Below are positions 1-11,452 of a stretch of 64,000 nucleotides of DNA, one piece after another. Origin of the DNA: Buxus sempervirens (taxonomy: Eukaryota; Streptophyta; Magnoliopsida; Buxales; Buxaceae); contig OX387185.1 in assembly GCA_947561395.2 (NCBI GenBank), positions 43,224,602-43,288,601 of the forward strand. Reading direction: 5' to 3'. The notes under the pieces were generated by a model. The model was not told the origin of the DNA and made no database searches. It saw only the letters and a program-made list of their open reading frames with translations. Positions within the stretch are counted from its first letter, which is position 1. Each line of letters starts with the position of its first letter. Position numbers and translations under genes: made by a program.

Positions 1-845
1 ATCCCAATCTAGACCCAATTTCTTATTCCTGCTGTGAAACCCAAACCTTTGCAATTAGTAAAGGTGGTGGAGTCTAATATGAAACCATGACATCATTTCA
101 TTCTCAGTCTAATAGTGCTATGAAAAATAAAAGGGATCTATCAACCTTTTTTGGGCAAAAACTATTGATTTGGGACAACAAAAAAGAAGTCTGAGCCAAA
201 AGAACATGAGAAATTGACTCCATTGATCCGTAGTTGCTCATTGCCTTGCATAATCCGTTGCCATGTTAACAGTTGATACAAGAGGAAATTGAAAAGAAAA
301 GGCTGAGAATCCCCATCAGAACTATACACACAAAAAAGGCTGTTACCCTCTAGGTGCCAGGCAATATCCTGTGGCCATCTCCTCTGTTTTAGGGATACAC
401 AATATGTACCACTAAGTAAAGAGGAATTCGTTCTTTTGGCCTGAAGCCAAAGGATATTGCCTGGCACCCAGAGGGTAACAGCCTTTTTTGTGTGTATAGT
501 TCTGATGGGGATTCTCAGCCTTTTCTTTTCAATTTCCTCTTGTATCGACTATTAACATGGCAACGGATTATGTAAGGCGATGAACAGCTACGGATCAATG
601 GAGTCAGTTCCTCATGTTCTTTTGGCTCAGACTCCCTTTTTGTTGTCCCAAATCAACAACTTTTGCTCAGAAAAGGTTGATAGATCCCCTTTATTTTTCA
701 TAGCACTATTAGACTGAGAATGAAATTATGTCATGGCTTGAGCACCAGAGGTTATTGAAGCTTTCATATTGGACTCTACCACCTTTACTAATTGCAAAGG
801 TTTGGGTTTCACAACAGGAATAAGAAGTTGGGTCTAGATTGGGAT
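1..845. repeat. Long inverted repeat (about 370-400-bp arms) derived from a WD40 gene
   Basis: Positions 1 to about 375 and about 447 to 845 are reverse complements, by eye over 90% identical, with one insertion of about 25 bp in the right arm and a spacer of about 70 bp. The left arm starts at the window edge and may continue outside it. Read on the - strand, spacer plus left arm stay open for 101 codons and contain a WD40-protein-like segment (DIAWHLEGNSLFCVYSS). The same stretch occurs on the + strand in the right arm, and a related piece (FCVYSSDDEDSQ) lies at about 950-990. A transcript through this locus would fold into a long, nearly perfect hairpin. No terminal motif or target duplication suggests a fold-back transposon. 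Confidence 0.85.
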
Positions 846-849
846 CGGC

Positions 850-1422
850 TTTGAGAATAATCTTCATCTAAATGAATAATCTTGATCTGCTCTCCATTTT
901 CACATTTGAGGTACCATTACCAAGATGAGCCAATTTAGATAAGGTAACATCCTTTTCTGCGTATATAGTTCTGATGATGAGGATTCTCAGGTCTCAATTA
1001 TAGATCTCAATACCATGCTGGGGGCGTAAACGAGTAACTTTCTTAGAAGAGAAGCCCCATATGAAGGGCATTATCAACTGGCGGATGATTTGTGTTTCGT
1101 AACTGGCGGAAGTGATCATGGTGTAATATTCTGGAATAAGAGAGACGGAGAAAACATCTGAAAACCAAAGGCATTGCATAGGAACCACCTCCATTCTTCA
1201 GTTGGCATGGGAGTTGTTGGAATGCAGCAAAAGTAGGAAGAGTTGATTTCAGGCATCATCAAATAGAAAACAAATGCATGAGTATCCCTTCCCAAATTGA
1301 TCCACGTGACTTCAACTTATTCATGGTTCAAACGGGGACTATTTGATATCCTGTTGAGACAGACGGAGATTCATGCATTTGGGTCAAAGCAAGAAAGCAG
1401 CGAGTCACAGTTGGGCTCTGAT
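850..1422 (+). pseudogene. Degenerate, intronless WD40-repeat protein fragment
   Basis: Conceptual + strand translation in shifting frames gives FCVYSSDDEDSQ, then IIDLNTM, EEKPHMKGIIN, FVTGGSDHGVIFWN, ENKCMS, DFNLFMVQTGT and LRQTEIHAFGSKQESSESQ. I recognise these, in this order, as a conserved plant WD40-repeat protein. Frameshifts, stops and small deletions make it non-functional. No introns separate the blocks, which suggests a processed copy; this is inference. It ends abruptly at about 1423, where LINE-type sequence begins. The parent gene's symbol is not known to me. Confidence 0.6.
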
Positions 1423-1423
1423 G

Positions 1424-2150
1424 AAAATGCCCTTCAGATGGGGAAGTCTTCTAAGAAAGTTACACGTTCCCTTTATGAAGTGCCCTTTCTATGATCTGGA
1501 ATCTCCACCTGCATATTCTATTCCATTCCTTTGGCAGGTTCCAATCCCACCCAAGGTTAAAGCATTCTCTTGGAATACTCTTCTCGGCAAAATCAATACT
1601 CCTGAATGTTTAACAATGAAGGAGAACGACATTAGCATTGTCACCTAATGTTTGTATGCTGTGCTTGAAGGAGGAGTCTGTGAATCATATCATGCTTCAT
1701 TGTGATTACACTAGAGCAATTTGGATGAGCTCCTTACAAAGAAAAGGGATGTACTGGGCATTACCAAGGAATTTGCGTGATCATCAACAGCAGTGGCAGT
1801 TTCCATTCCTTGGAGTAGAGGAAGATTGAAGTACATGCTACATTTTATGCAACATTGTGTTTAGTTTGGAGACCAAGGAACAGGCGTATATTTGAGGATT
1901 CCATCACTCGCTCTTCTACCACAATCGAAATCATTGAAGCTACAGTGGCTGATTTGATGGGCTGTAATACAGATTTTAAGGGATTAGGAAAAGGTGATAT
2001 TATACAAGCTTGGGCTACGATTTCATTGGAATTTATCAGGAGAAAAAGGAAAATGCCAAAGAGTAAATGTAACATACTAGCATCTAAAGATCTTAAAATC
2101 TGGCAAACTCACCAGTCTTATTATAATATTATCTGGGGGGGATCTTGAGA
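1424..2150 (+). pseudogene. LINE 3' fragment: zf-RVT and C-terminal region
   Basis: Broken + strand frames encode a reverse-transcriptase zinc-binding domain (zf-RVT): SIPFLWQVPIPPKVKAFSW, then CMLCLKEESVNHIMLHCDY with the C-x2-C...H-x4-C spacing, then IWMSS. Next comes RNRRIFEDS, typical of the segment between zf-RVT and RNase H in plant L1 elements. No RT core is present, so this is a 5'-truncated copy with several frameshifts. It directly follows the WD40 fragment, and both are in the same orientation. Confidence 0.75.
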
Positions 2151-2991
2151 TCTTATTGTTCATTGCAATTTCACCCACTTGCCTTCGAGCTGTAAAGCAT
2201 TTAAAACATCAGTTCATGAAGAGACCAATGCAAAGGAAGCAATTCCAACTACTGGTAGACTTTCATGCATTTATCCTCACAGATACTGATCTTTTTTTTC
2301 TTTTAAATTCAAGGGGGTTGAGTAATACACAAGAGAGGGGATAAAAGACCCTAAGAAAACAGATGAGAAATAGAAAGAAAGATCCAAAGCTATTTAAGAG
2401 AACTGACAGAGATAAACATAAATAGAAACAAAAACCGAAAGCATTTCATTCATTTAACTGATAATGATTGTGAACAGATAATACCTCTGGATCATCTAAA
2501 AGCTTAAGATTGTGATTAGACTCTGAATTTGGTCCCTACCATTCTCATCTTGAATTTTTAGTCCAGAAATCTTTACAGTTAAATCCTTTCCAGGATCAAT
2601 GGAGAAGGCAAAAGAACAGAAAAAAATTGAATTAATTTGAAGCAATAAATCTTTCAAAACATACTAGTGACCAAAGCTAATCAGTAACAAGAAACCAAAA
2701 GTTTTAAGCAAAGCAACAAAAGATTGTTTCCTCTAGAAGCACTAAGAACCTTCCCCTACGACATGACCTCTTTATAAATCTAATTCTGTCTACCATTCAA
2801 ACCATCTGCTAGCCTCACAATATGGTTGTATATATCATTCACAGCCTTCTCCATAATTCCTTTCATTGTGTATGCTGTCCACTACTTGTTTGCCCAAAAG
2901 CAAATATGGTTGCAGCAAAAATGGAAATTATATGGAATTATAGTAGCTGGATTTATAGTTAAGACTTACAACATCAACAAAAGGGAAATAA
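2151..2991. other. Intergenic, AT-rich, mostly nothing recognised
   Basis: There is no open frame of note. A possible - strand exon of 51 bp at about 2487-2537 reads GPNSESNHNLKLLDDPE between an AG acceptor and a GT donor; see the candidate-exon entry. No repeats with clear ends were seen. Confidence 0.4.
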
Positions 2992-3305
2992 AATTAGAAG
3001 ATACATTAGAGAGGATATGCAGTCACCATTAGTGCCCATCAATGCCAATTCAAAGCAACATTTTTTACTCCTCCATAACCATCTCAGTTACACAAGCAGG
3101 ACCAAAGGCATATCTGAAAGAAAAATATTTCTTCCTAGGTTTCATGAATTAGAAGATACATTAGAGAGGATATGCAGTCACCATTAGTGCCCATCAATGC
3201 CAATTCAAAGCAACATTTTTTACTCCTCCATAACCATCTCAGTTACACAAGCAGGACCAAAGGCATATCTGAAAGAAAAATATTTCTTCCTAGGTTTCAT
3301 GAATT
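2992..3305. repeat. Perfect 155-bp direct tandem duplication
   Basis: The stretch beginning TTAGAAGATACATTAGAGAG at 2994 recurs at 3149, with no difference found by eye. The second copy ends at about 3303 with TTCATGAATT. The identity implies a very recent duplication or an assembly duplication. No coding content was recognised. Confidence 0.9.
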
Positions 3306-3840
3306 TGAAACAAAAAACTAATATGCAGAATAAAGGGTTCTGAAAAATGTAGGGGAAGTGTCATTTTATTACAAAAGGTAGAGGAAGCTGGTTGAATTAA
3401 ATGGTCCTGAGATGATTGGCCTGGAAACAATGGTATGATCATCAATGCATTCACATGGTTACTTGGTCATTGATTGACCGCTCCCATCGGCTTAAGGGTC
3501 TTAGCCGGACTATTACAATAATCTTCTCTTCCCTAACTTTTGGCCCACCTCAGGTAGATACCAGTGTTCTCTCTATCTTTGAAGGTGGTGTGCCAGTAGG
3601 TCTAACTGTCATCTTATTTTAATGAAAACTATATATTTTCTAAAAAATTGAACTTAGAAGAAGAGCAATAGAAGTAAACTCCTAGCCTCTTATCCTTTTG
3701 GAGAGGTCGAAGTAATCAAATTCTTCCATAACTGACTGTAATTAGAGCAATACCAATGACCGATAGACCTCAATGCATATCTGTTAAATTCATTTCTATA
3801 TATGGATTATAAGATCCAGAAGAAATTTTATACCTTTTCA
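3306..3840. other. Intergenic, nothing recognised
   Basis: A 68-codon open frame at 3416-3622 has no recognised domain and no matching splice or promoter context. No structured repeat was seen. Confidence 0.4.
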
Positions 3841-4699
3841 CTAAAAAATGTCAACTTTGATCTTCTCCAGTTTCCAATATCAAGATCTTCATCTGAAATG
3901 CACCAATAAGAAAGAAATACAAAAAAAATGAATAAAAGCCACACTTCGAAATTTTCCTTCAGATGAAGGAAACCAGATTTATCCATATCTTCAACTACTC
4001 ATGGTTTTTTTTTTTTTTTTTGTGTCTAATTGAAAAAAAAAAGGAGGAGAAGAAAAAAACTGATTATTAACTCAAATAAGCAAAAAGTTACACCTGAAAC
4101 AAGAAAAAGAAAGTTTAAAAAAAAAATGGAAATACTCACGGAAACCCTGGAAAGTATCCATTTGATGACTGTATTGCCAAGGTATCAAGAAAACTAACGA
4201 AATCTAGAATTTCCGTAAGAATGGGGGGAAGAGAGATATAATAAGACAGCTTCTGATATGGAAGGATTACAAGATCCCTAGGGATTTTTTTTTTAAGATC
4301 CCTGGGGATTGAAATGACAAAAAAAAAAAAAAAAAACAGAAGTTAATTAAGACGATCGTTATAGGGGGAAATAGTTTTGAATCCGCACAATAAACCGGTG
4401 AGTATTTCTAGGAGAAGATGCTGTAATGGCTAGTAGTTCCATGGCAGCAGATTTCAGCTCACAGGGCAGTGTAAAAGCTCCGGCAGTACGGACTACGGAG
4501 GCTTCCTATAAAGCTCGGACGTCAGGGTCGGTGCTGAGATGACCTTAAGGCGTCTCTCTTAAACGCTATATAACGTACGAATCCATGCCTAACTGCACTG
4601 CATATTGTTTGCAGCGCATGTACAGCTGATGTAGGTCCCACCAAAATTCACTTTGGTGGACCCCGCATCAACTCTCTTACGTGACAAAGGATATGCGCT

Positions 4700-4787
4700 G
4701 CAGAAGATCATCACTTTTTTTTTTTTTTTTGGATAATACAGAAGATCACCACTTTTTTTTTTTGGTAGTCACAGAAGATCATCACTT
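4700..4787 (-). mobile_element. Two very short poly(T)-GG insertions with shared target duplications
   Basis: The target CAGAAGATCATCACT occurs three times, at about 4701, 4739 and 4772, the middle copy with one change. The copies are separated by two tiny insertions: a T run plus GGATAATA, and a T run plus GGTAGT. On the - strand these are short tails ending in TATCC or TACC followed by poly(A). The large LINE at 26.1 kb ends the same way (CCTACC then A-rich tail). I read them as extremely 5'-truncated LINE insertions of about 15-25 bp. Confidence 0.6.
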
Positions 4788-4835
4788 GCGTAAGTGTTCG
4801 GCTTTTGGGGGAATTAAATCTTCTGCATTGTTTGC

Positions 4836-5010
4836 TTGAATTGGTCCTAATGTGATTGTAAGATGCTGCCATACGAAACATCTCAACTCAACTCGCTGTT
4901 AGTGTTTTCTTTATTGTTATAAATGTTTGAAGTGGGCCCACATATAAAAACAGTAGCCTTAAGATGCTCCACATGCCAGCATCCCACGGCCAAAGCCTGA
5001 AAAAATTCAA
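4836..5010. mobile_element. MITE of the AGATGCTG...CAGCAT family, degenerate copy
   Basis: The ends are inverted repeats: TTGAATTGGTCCTAATGTGA and AGATGCTGCCATACG on the left, GATGCTCCACATGCCAGCAT and then GGCC...TTCAA on the right. The element at 49342-49515 has the same arrangement, so they form one family of about 175 bp. There is no coding capacity and no target duplication I can fix. Confidence 0.55.
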
Positions 5011-5123
5011 GTAAAAATAGGAGACGATTTCATCTTGCCTTTAGCAGCCTCTTCAAGGTAAAGAAAGGAAAACATTTTTGGGTTCCATTAAATAATTTTT
5101 TAATAAAAATTTAGGTTTCCCAA

Positions 5124-6099
5124 GGCTGTGTTTGGATAGCCAAATTTCTCTGGATTTTATAAGAAAGCTAACTTTCCTGCAAAACTTTGGCATTTGGATA
5201 CTCGAAAAGTGTGGGGTCCATTGAAAATAAAAGCCGTCAAACTTTGTTCAAAGCCCATTTAGCCGGATTTTGTTTACCTACCAAAATGGTCGGATTTTGT
5301 CGGAAAAGAAAATGTTATCTGTTGTCTTCCTTTTCTACCCCTTCATGCCTCCTTCAGCCCACCAACGAGCATATGGTTTGTTCTCATATCACCAGTGTTC
5401 TCTGGCGTCTCAAATCCCTTCCCATCTCTCTATCACAGTGCCTCTAGTTCCTACCTCAACTGGGGTTGCTACAGTCATTTTTCAAGGAGCTTGGTGGCTG
5501 ATTTGCTAGCTGTGTACAACATTTTTTGATTAGGTGCCACGATATGGGAGGCTTGTGGATGAGAAGTTTCCATTTTGGATCTTGTTGCTGCGGGGTGATT
5601 TGAGGATGGGGCATGTGGTTTGGTCTTATCCATTGTTCAACAGATGAATGAATTATCATCACACCACAAGGTATTGATTGAATATATTGAAATGATACTC
5701 AGAAATTATTTGAATATTACTAATAAATTGGATGTTAATTAATTAATTGAAACGATTATCCGAATATTATTAATTAGATGTCATTATTATTAAAATATTT
5801 TTTGAATATTAATAATACCAATGTTAATATTAATATTTTTATTATTAATGAGCCCTATGACATGTGCACAAGCCACATATTTGTAGCTTCATCAAATCAC
5901 TCCACATTTTATTACATTTGTACAATAAGGGTAAAATGGGTAAATGCAAATGTTTTCCCATTTATTCTTATTAACCAAACACTCGAACCAAGATTTTTTT
6001 GTCACTTTTCATACATTTTCCTGGTATCCAAATATCACTTTCTTGCTTTGACTTTCCTAACTTGACTTTCTAACTTAATCCGGCAATCCAAAAGCAGCC
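5124..6099. mobile_element. Non-autonomous DNA transposon, 976 bp, Harbinger/Tourist-like
   Basis: The left end GGCTGTGTTTGGATAGCC matches the inverted right end (reverse complement GGCTGCTTTTGGATTGCC). The element is flanked by a 3-bp duplication CAA (5121-5123 and 6100-6102). The 3-bp duplication and the GGGC-TGTTTGG-type ends fit PIF/Harbinger (Tourist) elements, although the usual target is TAA/TTA. Inside there is no transposase; the open frames of 70-95 codons have no recognised domain. A related end (GCGTTTGGATAC) occurs at about 6391. Confidence 0.5.
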
Positions 6100-6387
6100 C
6101 AAAGGTTTTTATCCGACGAATCCCATCCCATGGTCCCCACCAGAGAGAGAGAGAGAGATTAAAATGTACACCCGAATAACCAATCAGTTTCATCGTCATA
6201 AGCATCCTGGTGTCGATTACATAATACACCCGAATAACCACTCCTTCCGAAGGATGCCACTCATTAAAATGTTATGAATGAAGAAAGGTGAAAGAAAAAG
6301 TCTGCAATAATGAACGACTTCCTACACCCTTATATTTGTGTGAAAATTGATAGAAAAGGAAGCCATGAAACTGATCAAACTTTCCTA

Positions 6388-6540
6388 TGGCCGCGTTTGG
6401 ATACCAAGAAACTGCATCGCAAGAAATACTTCTCACGATACAGTTTCTTTCATTTCCTAACGTGGAGAACTGGAAGAAGAATTAGCCTTTTTTCCATCCA
6501 GTATTTTCTCAGATGTCGCATATCCAAAGCCCGGAAAGCC
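6388..6540. mobile_element. Small MITE-like element with GCGTTTGGATAC end
   Basis: The left part GGCCGCGTTTGGATACC is mirrored at about 6515-6540 by GCATATCCAAAGCCCGG. The motif resembles the ends of the 976-bp element just upstream. Boundaries are approximate and no target duplication is clear. Confidence 0.3.
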
Positions 6541-7182
6541 AAAACATTCTTCTCCTCTTTGTGGTTTAGAAGCGTCCAAGTTGAAACAATGTCATCATAC
6601 AAGGGGCCAGCTCAAATTCAGCCCTCATACACCAGCAATTACAAAATAGCCTCAAGAACCTGGAGTTGACAAACCATTCATGGTACTGATTATCAGATAG
6701 AGCTAGTGAAAAAAAAAATTTCCTGTTATGGTACATTTATAAATATTGACATGGGATATACATAAATATATATCATCCAACAAGCAAGATGCAACTTACC
6801 AAAACCGACACCATACCAAGCAATCTTACATTTTTGTCTAGCTGAGCTCTGGTGAATCTTCAGGGTCTTTTGTCTCGCCTTTATTTTTTCTTATCTTTTC
6901 CCTTCTACTTCCAAGTTCTATTTCAAATTATTTTCGGTCTTTCCAGCCTATTTCCTTTTCTTCTTGGTAGATATCTTTACTGTTCTTCTCTTTCTTCCCT
7001 TTTTTTTTTCTTTTTTGTGCCTTGTCAATAACAGAAATCCAAACCAGTACCCCTCCCAAGAGACTTTCATCTTCATCTCCACAAGATAATAGAACTCGGC
7101 CTTCGGCCCTTACAAGGCGACAGGTGCAAACTTCATGCCAAAGGGAAGATCAAATGATTTAAAGGGAATTCTACTCTTCTTT
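6541..7182 (-). other. 3' UTR and downstream region of the DUF789 gene
   Basis: There is no coding sequence. On the - strand an AATAAA polyadenylation signal lies at about 6880-6890, roughly 300 bp past the stop codon at 7183, so the 3' UTR probably ends near 6860. The rest is AT-rich with T runs at 6990-7020. Confidence 0.45.
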
Positions 7183-10100
7183 TCACCTGTAGCAGGTGCC
7201 ATGTGAAGCAAAAAACTGGAAATCTGGATGAATAATTTTAAGCAATCTCAGCCAGTTGTCTGCAGCTTGCAAGAGGGAGTTTGTCAGTTGATGCTCACAT
7301 CCACCATTTTCTGTCCACATGGATCCTCTGAACTTATATGAAGCCATACCAAAAACAGGCAAGGATATCTTTGGCAAACCATCCATTTCGCTAGGATGAG
7401 TCACTACAGGAGCAGGGTCAATTCCAGCACCTGCTAGATATCAAAATCCAATGGCTGAGAAATTAAAAACAGATAATCATCTTTATCTCCTTCATCTAAC
7501 AAAAATGATAAACATCTATAAATCACCCAATAATTTCATACATGACAATATCTACACCATACTTGGACATGCATGCTGCATAACTAGTTGCACACAAGGA
7601 TGAGGCACATAGACAGACACCAAGGCACGAAGGCAAGGTAGACACATTGAATGTGCAAATGTGCAAAAAACAGTGCAAAATGCACAGAGAAAGAGAGAGA
7701 AAGAGAGAGAGAGAGGGATTCTGCCAAGAACAAAAGAGCTCAGTCAAATACCCCTTACTGAAGTAGAAAGATGATGATATGTCAGAAAGCAAGCATCAAA
7801 ATCTCTTAACGTTGGTCCTGTGGGTATCCTGTAAATGGGATACCTACAACAATTCCATCAGAACCAATAAGGCAATGAGGCATTCAAGTTAAAACATGAA
7901 TATAGATAACTAAGGTTATAATGACCTCACCATGCCACAGCAATCCAACTGCCTGATAGCAAATCACAACTTCTTAATGTCATCAGTTTAGGAAAGTCAC
8001 TGGCAAGAGCTGCTATCTGTGGCAAAAGTATATATATAAGAAGAAATAACAAGCACTGATTCAGCACTCATTGAAACTGATCGATATTTTTAGCTACAAA
8101 AGAAAATTGACTAACCTTGCGAGCTAAAGGTTCACGTTTACAAGGAGGATTGTGCTCAAAAAACTCAAAAATTAGATGACCTTGAGAGTTTATGCCTTCG
8201 CCAATGTCACTGGAACTTCCTTCTTGAAGCTCCACACGGTTGTCTCTCAAACACAATCTGTCAACCTTAAATGGGAGACTTTCAGTTTCACAATTAATAT
8301 TGCCATCACTACTTGAATCTCTGTAATTGCCCTCACCAGGTTGCCTATCCATGAGCGAACAGTCAATCCAGGTTACAAGCAACAAGTCTAACGTCCCACT
8401 TTATTACTCTAGATTAAACTCAATTCTCAGGGAAAAAAGGGAAACGTGGAAATAGTATATTAAAAAGTACACAATGTAATAGAAATAAAAAATAAATAAA
8501 TAAATGCAGCCAAAACAATAGACTACTCTTATCCTTTTTCATTAACTGATAATTATTTCTCCCCAAGATTATAGACAATAAATGTTTGTGACACACACAG
8601 TGGCACCATAAAAGCAACAATAAAGTAAAATAACATATTCCCTATGGTAAAGTAAGAGTGTTTTCCACTAGACACATATAAAATATCACAATGGATTCTG
8701 ATTTGCTAAAAAACAGAATAAGCATCAAGATAACAAAGTTCAATATTTAAAAAAACTAGTCCAGGCTTGAAATGCAGCCATGCCATGCTATCTTTCTATA
8801 TAAGTATATTTAAAATAACAGAACAATTATGCCCTAAACTTAGTCTTTATGGAAAGAGAAAAATAAGAGGATTTTTAAAGATCAATCACCTTCTTTAACG
8901 GTTTTATTTCATTCTCCCAGATGCCAGTTATTTTGGTCCTCTATTATGGATTCTTGCAAAGGATTAGAGCTTCATTCAGTTAAGATGTGTGAAAGTTTTT
9001 GTGATCTGTAGGGGCTCTCTGTCCAATTTGTGGTATGCTGTACACTCTCCGTGTACATGTATGCTTTCTGTTTTCGGGTTGTTGTCTATTTGCTTAATAA
9101 ATTTCATCTTATTATGGATTAAAAATAATATATATCTTATAAACAAACACTTCAAGTTAAATTGTACTTCTGAATCACATGAAATCCATCCACCCACACC
9201 CCCCCTCCTCTCTTTGTAACAATGCTTTTATGTCAGATAATGAAGTTGTATACATTCTAGTATTCAAAATACATGTTCATGATAATTACAGACTAATATC
9301 AGGAATTAATATTGTTGCAAACTGATATACCTCTTTCTGGTGCTAGTAATATCAAATATTTAATGCTAGCCACAATTACTAAAACCAACCAAGCATCTAG
9401 TAAAACAGGATGCCTATCTGGTCTAATACTACTTAAAAGGAAAGCTCATTTTGGTCAATTCAATGATTTTATAAAAATTTATTTAAAATAAGTACACAAA
9501 TATTTGAGCATGTCCTATGGCAGCAAACTTTCCTTGAGAATCATATCAACAATCAGTTATCTTTTATTTCCAAATATAAATATTTGGTATTTTAAAGAAA
9601 TATCCTTCACAAATTTTGGAAGATAATAACTAACCACTGTTTTCTCTTAAAATTGTTATACAAGAAATGAACTAGGAAGATTTCCTTTTTCTTTTTCGTT
9701 TTTTGAACCAATTCTTTTTAAATAACAACACTTTCAAAATAAATAAGTTTTAAAAAATAAAACCCATAACACGTAAACAAATGGGAGGAACATAAAACAG
9801 GAAGTCACAAAGGAATCGAATGAACTTGTGAAGGTCATGGTTTTATTGTTTTGTCGATGATATTATTGTACTCCATCAGTCCCTCAAGACTGATAAAATC
9901 ACTTAAAAATTCTCACATTTAAGGCCAAAAGTTGAGCAATTTCCATAAAAAAGACAAGTAATACCTAAATTTCTGGAACTTTGAATTTAGTTGTTCTTTC
10001 AGTAGATCTCTCATAGATTTTAGTGTTCATAGTGTATCTATGCAAGATTTTAGAGAAAACATCATGGTTGTAGCAGCTCCTTTTTTTTATTCCTTTTTTT

Positions 10101-11452
10101 CCATTTTTTTCATTCACTCGTTTTTCCCCCCTTCCAGTATTTGGATCACATGAAACTATCCAATATATACAGAAGAACCAAGAAGCAATACCAAGTTTTC
10201 ATACCATAGCATGGAACAGTGGCACTAGAAGATCTCTACCCCAAAATTGATAAAATTCAGACAACTTCTCTAGCTACCTTGCATAAGAACAAATGAATGG
10301 ATTTAATTACCAATGCAATGTTATTGAAATATAAGAACAGAAGCGCTTCAATAAGAAACAGCACATTTGAAATATCAGCTATTTATAGTTTGAGTCCTTC
10401 ACTTCAAACATCTTATCAAGAAATATGTATTTTAGGTCGAAAAATAGTCAAAGAAATCACATAATAATTCAAGTAGACAATTGATCTTCATTGCCACCAC
10501 AACATACAAAGTTATAACAAAAAACTTCACCATGCAGATGTAGAAGAAAATGTGATTGCACTCAAAGGACTAAGAATCCAACTAATTACTTTCAAAAAAA
10601 GGAACAGAAACAGATACCAACTGAGCAGTAATCTTTAAGTTAAAAAAACAAAAATTATGCAGTGATAATAAAAGATTAAGGGGAAAAAACTATATAACTA
10701 AAAATCTATATCTCTAAAATCAAATAAAAATTGCTCATATATTAACAATATTACGATTCTTCATTTCAAAAGCAAACACAGATACGAAACAAAGATTATA
10801 ATAAAAATAAGTCCATGTTGGTGATGTGAATACCTAGATTTATCAGATGATTGTGAAGAATTGTCATATATCTGAATACCAGATAAATATGGAACATAAT
10901 ACTGAACAACACGATCACTGCCATTTAGAATCAGAGGAACTCCTGCTCCATAAGCACTTGATTCCTTGAATGATTCCCACAGATCGCTGAGGTTGAAGTA
11001 AGACTGATATTCAATATCACAAGTTCTCCAATCCCTGATCCTTGTCTGCAATATTATAATTTCACAAATTTTTTAAGAACTTTGAAACTAAAACACTTTC
11101 GATAGAAAATGTTGAAAAAGAACGCTAACAAGCATGAAAAAGGAAAATCGACCTCGGAAATACACTGCGCAGTAACAGACGGTGTTGTTGATTCCAGGAA
11201 TCGATCAAGGTTACTAGTAGTTATAGCCGGTTCAGGATCAGTCATGGCCACGGCCTTAGAAGGTTCTCCGGATACTACTCGGTTCACCGGCTCCCTAATA
11301 TCCGAAATTACAGCTTTGCCCTTCGTCAAGGGAGCTCTCTGAACTTGTTGCTGATGTTGTTGATGTTTATAATGATTCTTTCTAGCCTTCGCTGGGCTGT
11401 AGAACCGATCATCTCCATGACTACGCGCAAACTGCAATCCAGCCCCCGACAT
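7183..11452 (-). CDS. DUF789 family protein, six exons, intact
   Basis: The coding exons on the - strand are 11153-11452, 10834-11045, 8116-8344, 7931-8016, about 7752-7843 and 7183-7433. They have GT/AG borders and phases that agree, giving about 389 residues. The N-terminal 80 residues are low-complexity and His/Gln-rich. SNLDRFLESTTP then opens the DUF789 domain, followed by DLWESFKESSAYGAGVPL, VVQYYVPYLSGIQIY, SCDLLSGSWIAVAW, YPIYRIPTGPTLRDFDACF and the C-terminal IHPDFQFFASHG. All these blocks are hallmarks of this plant-specific family, whose biochemical function is unknown. The ATG at 11450-11452 is the first in frame; a TTG lies four codons upstream. The end of exon five is the least certain: the donor at 7758 breaks phase, and the one at 7751 restores it. 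Confidence 0.85.
8345..10833 (-). other. 2.5-kb second intron of the DUF789 gene
   Basis: This intron separates DUF789 coding exons two and three. It is AT-rich and holds no exon I can support. Around 8960-9120 there is a + strand stretch with TTGTTGTCTATTTGCTTAAT followed by an AATAAA-like AT-rich end. It looks like the 3' end of an old retroposed sequence, but its boundaries are not clear. Confidence 0.5.

Larger units (their letters stand above)
2480..4460 (-). other. Possible exons of an unrecognised - strand gene
   Basis: Three short - strand segments have exon-like borders. About 4138-4240 is open for more than 30 codons (contains DTLAIQSSNGYFPGF) and ends at a GTGAGT donor. About 3842-3900 reads DLDIGNWRRSKLTFFSEK between TTTCAG and GTATAA. 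About 2487-2537 reads GPNSESNHNLKLLDDPE. The last two join in phase, but the first does not join the second in phase with the splice sites I chose. An ATG at about 4442 starts a short open stretch (MELLAITASSPR). I do not recognise the protein. It may be a small gene, a relic or chance. Confidence 0.2.

Noticed and set aside
1-845. Fold-back (hAT or Mutator) transposon
   Set aside because: No terminal motif or target duplication, and the arms contain host WD40 coding sequence.
4430-4545. 38-codon + strand frame starting MASSSMAADFSSQ
   Set aside because: Short, with no splice partner or recognised domain.
5778-6065. 95-codon open frame as transposase of the 976-bp element
   Set aside because: No DDE or other transposase motif; composition is simple AT-rich.
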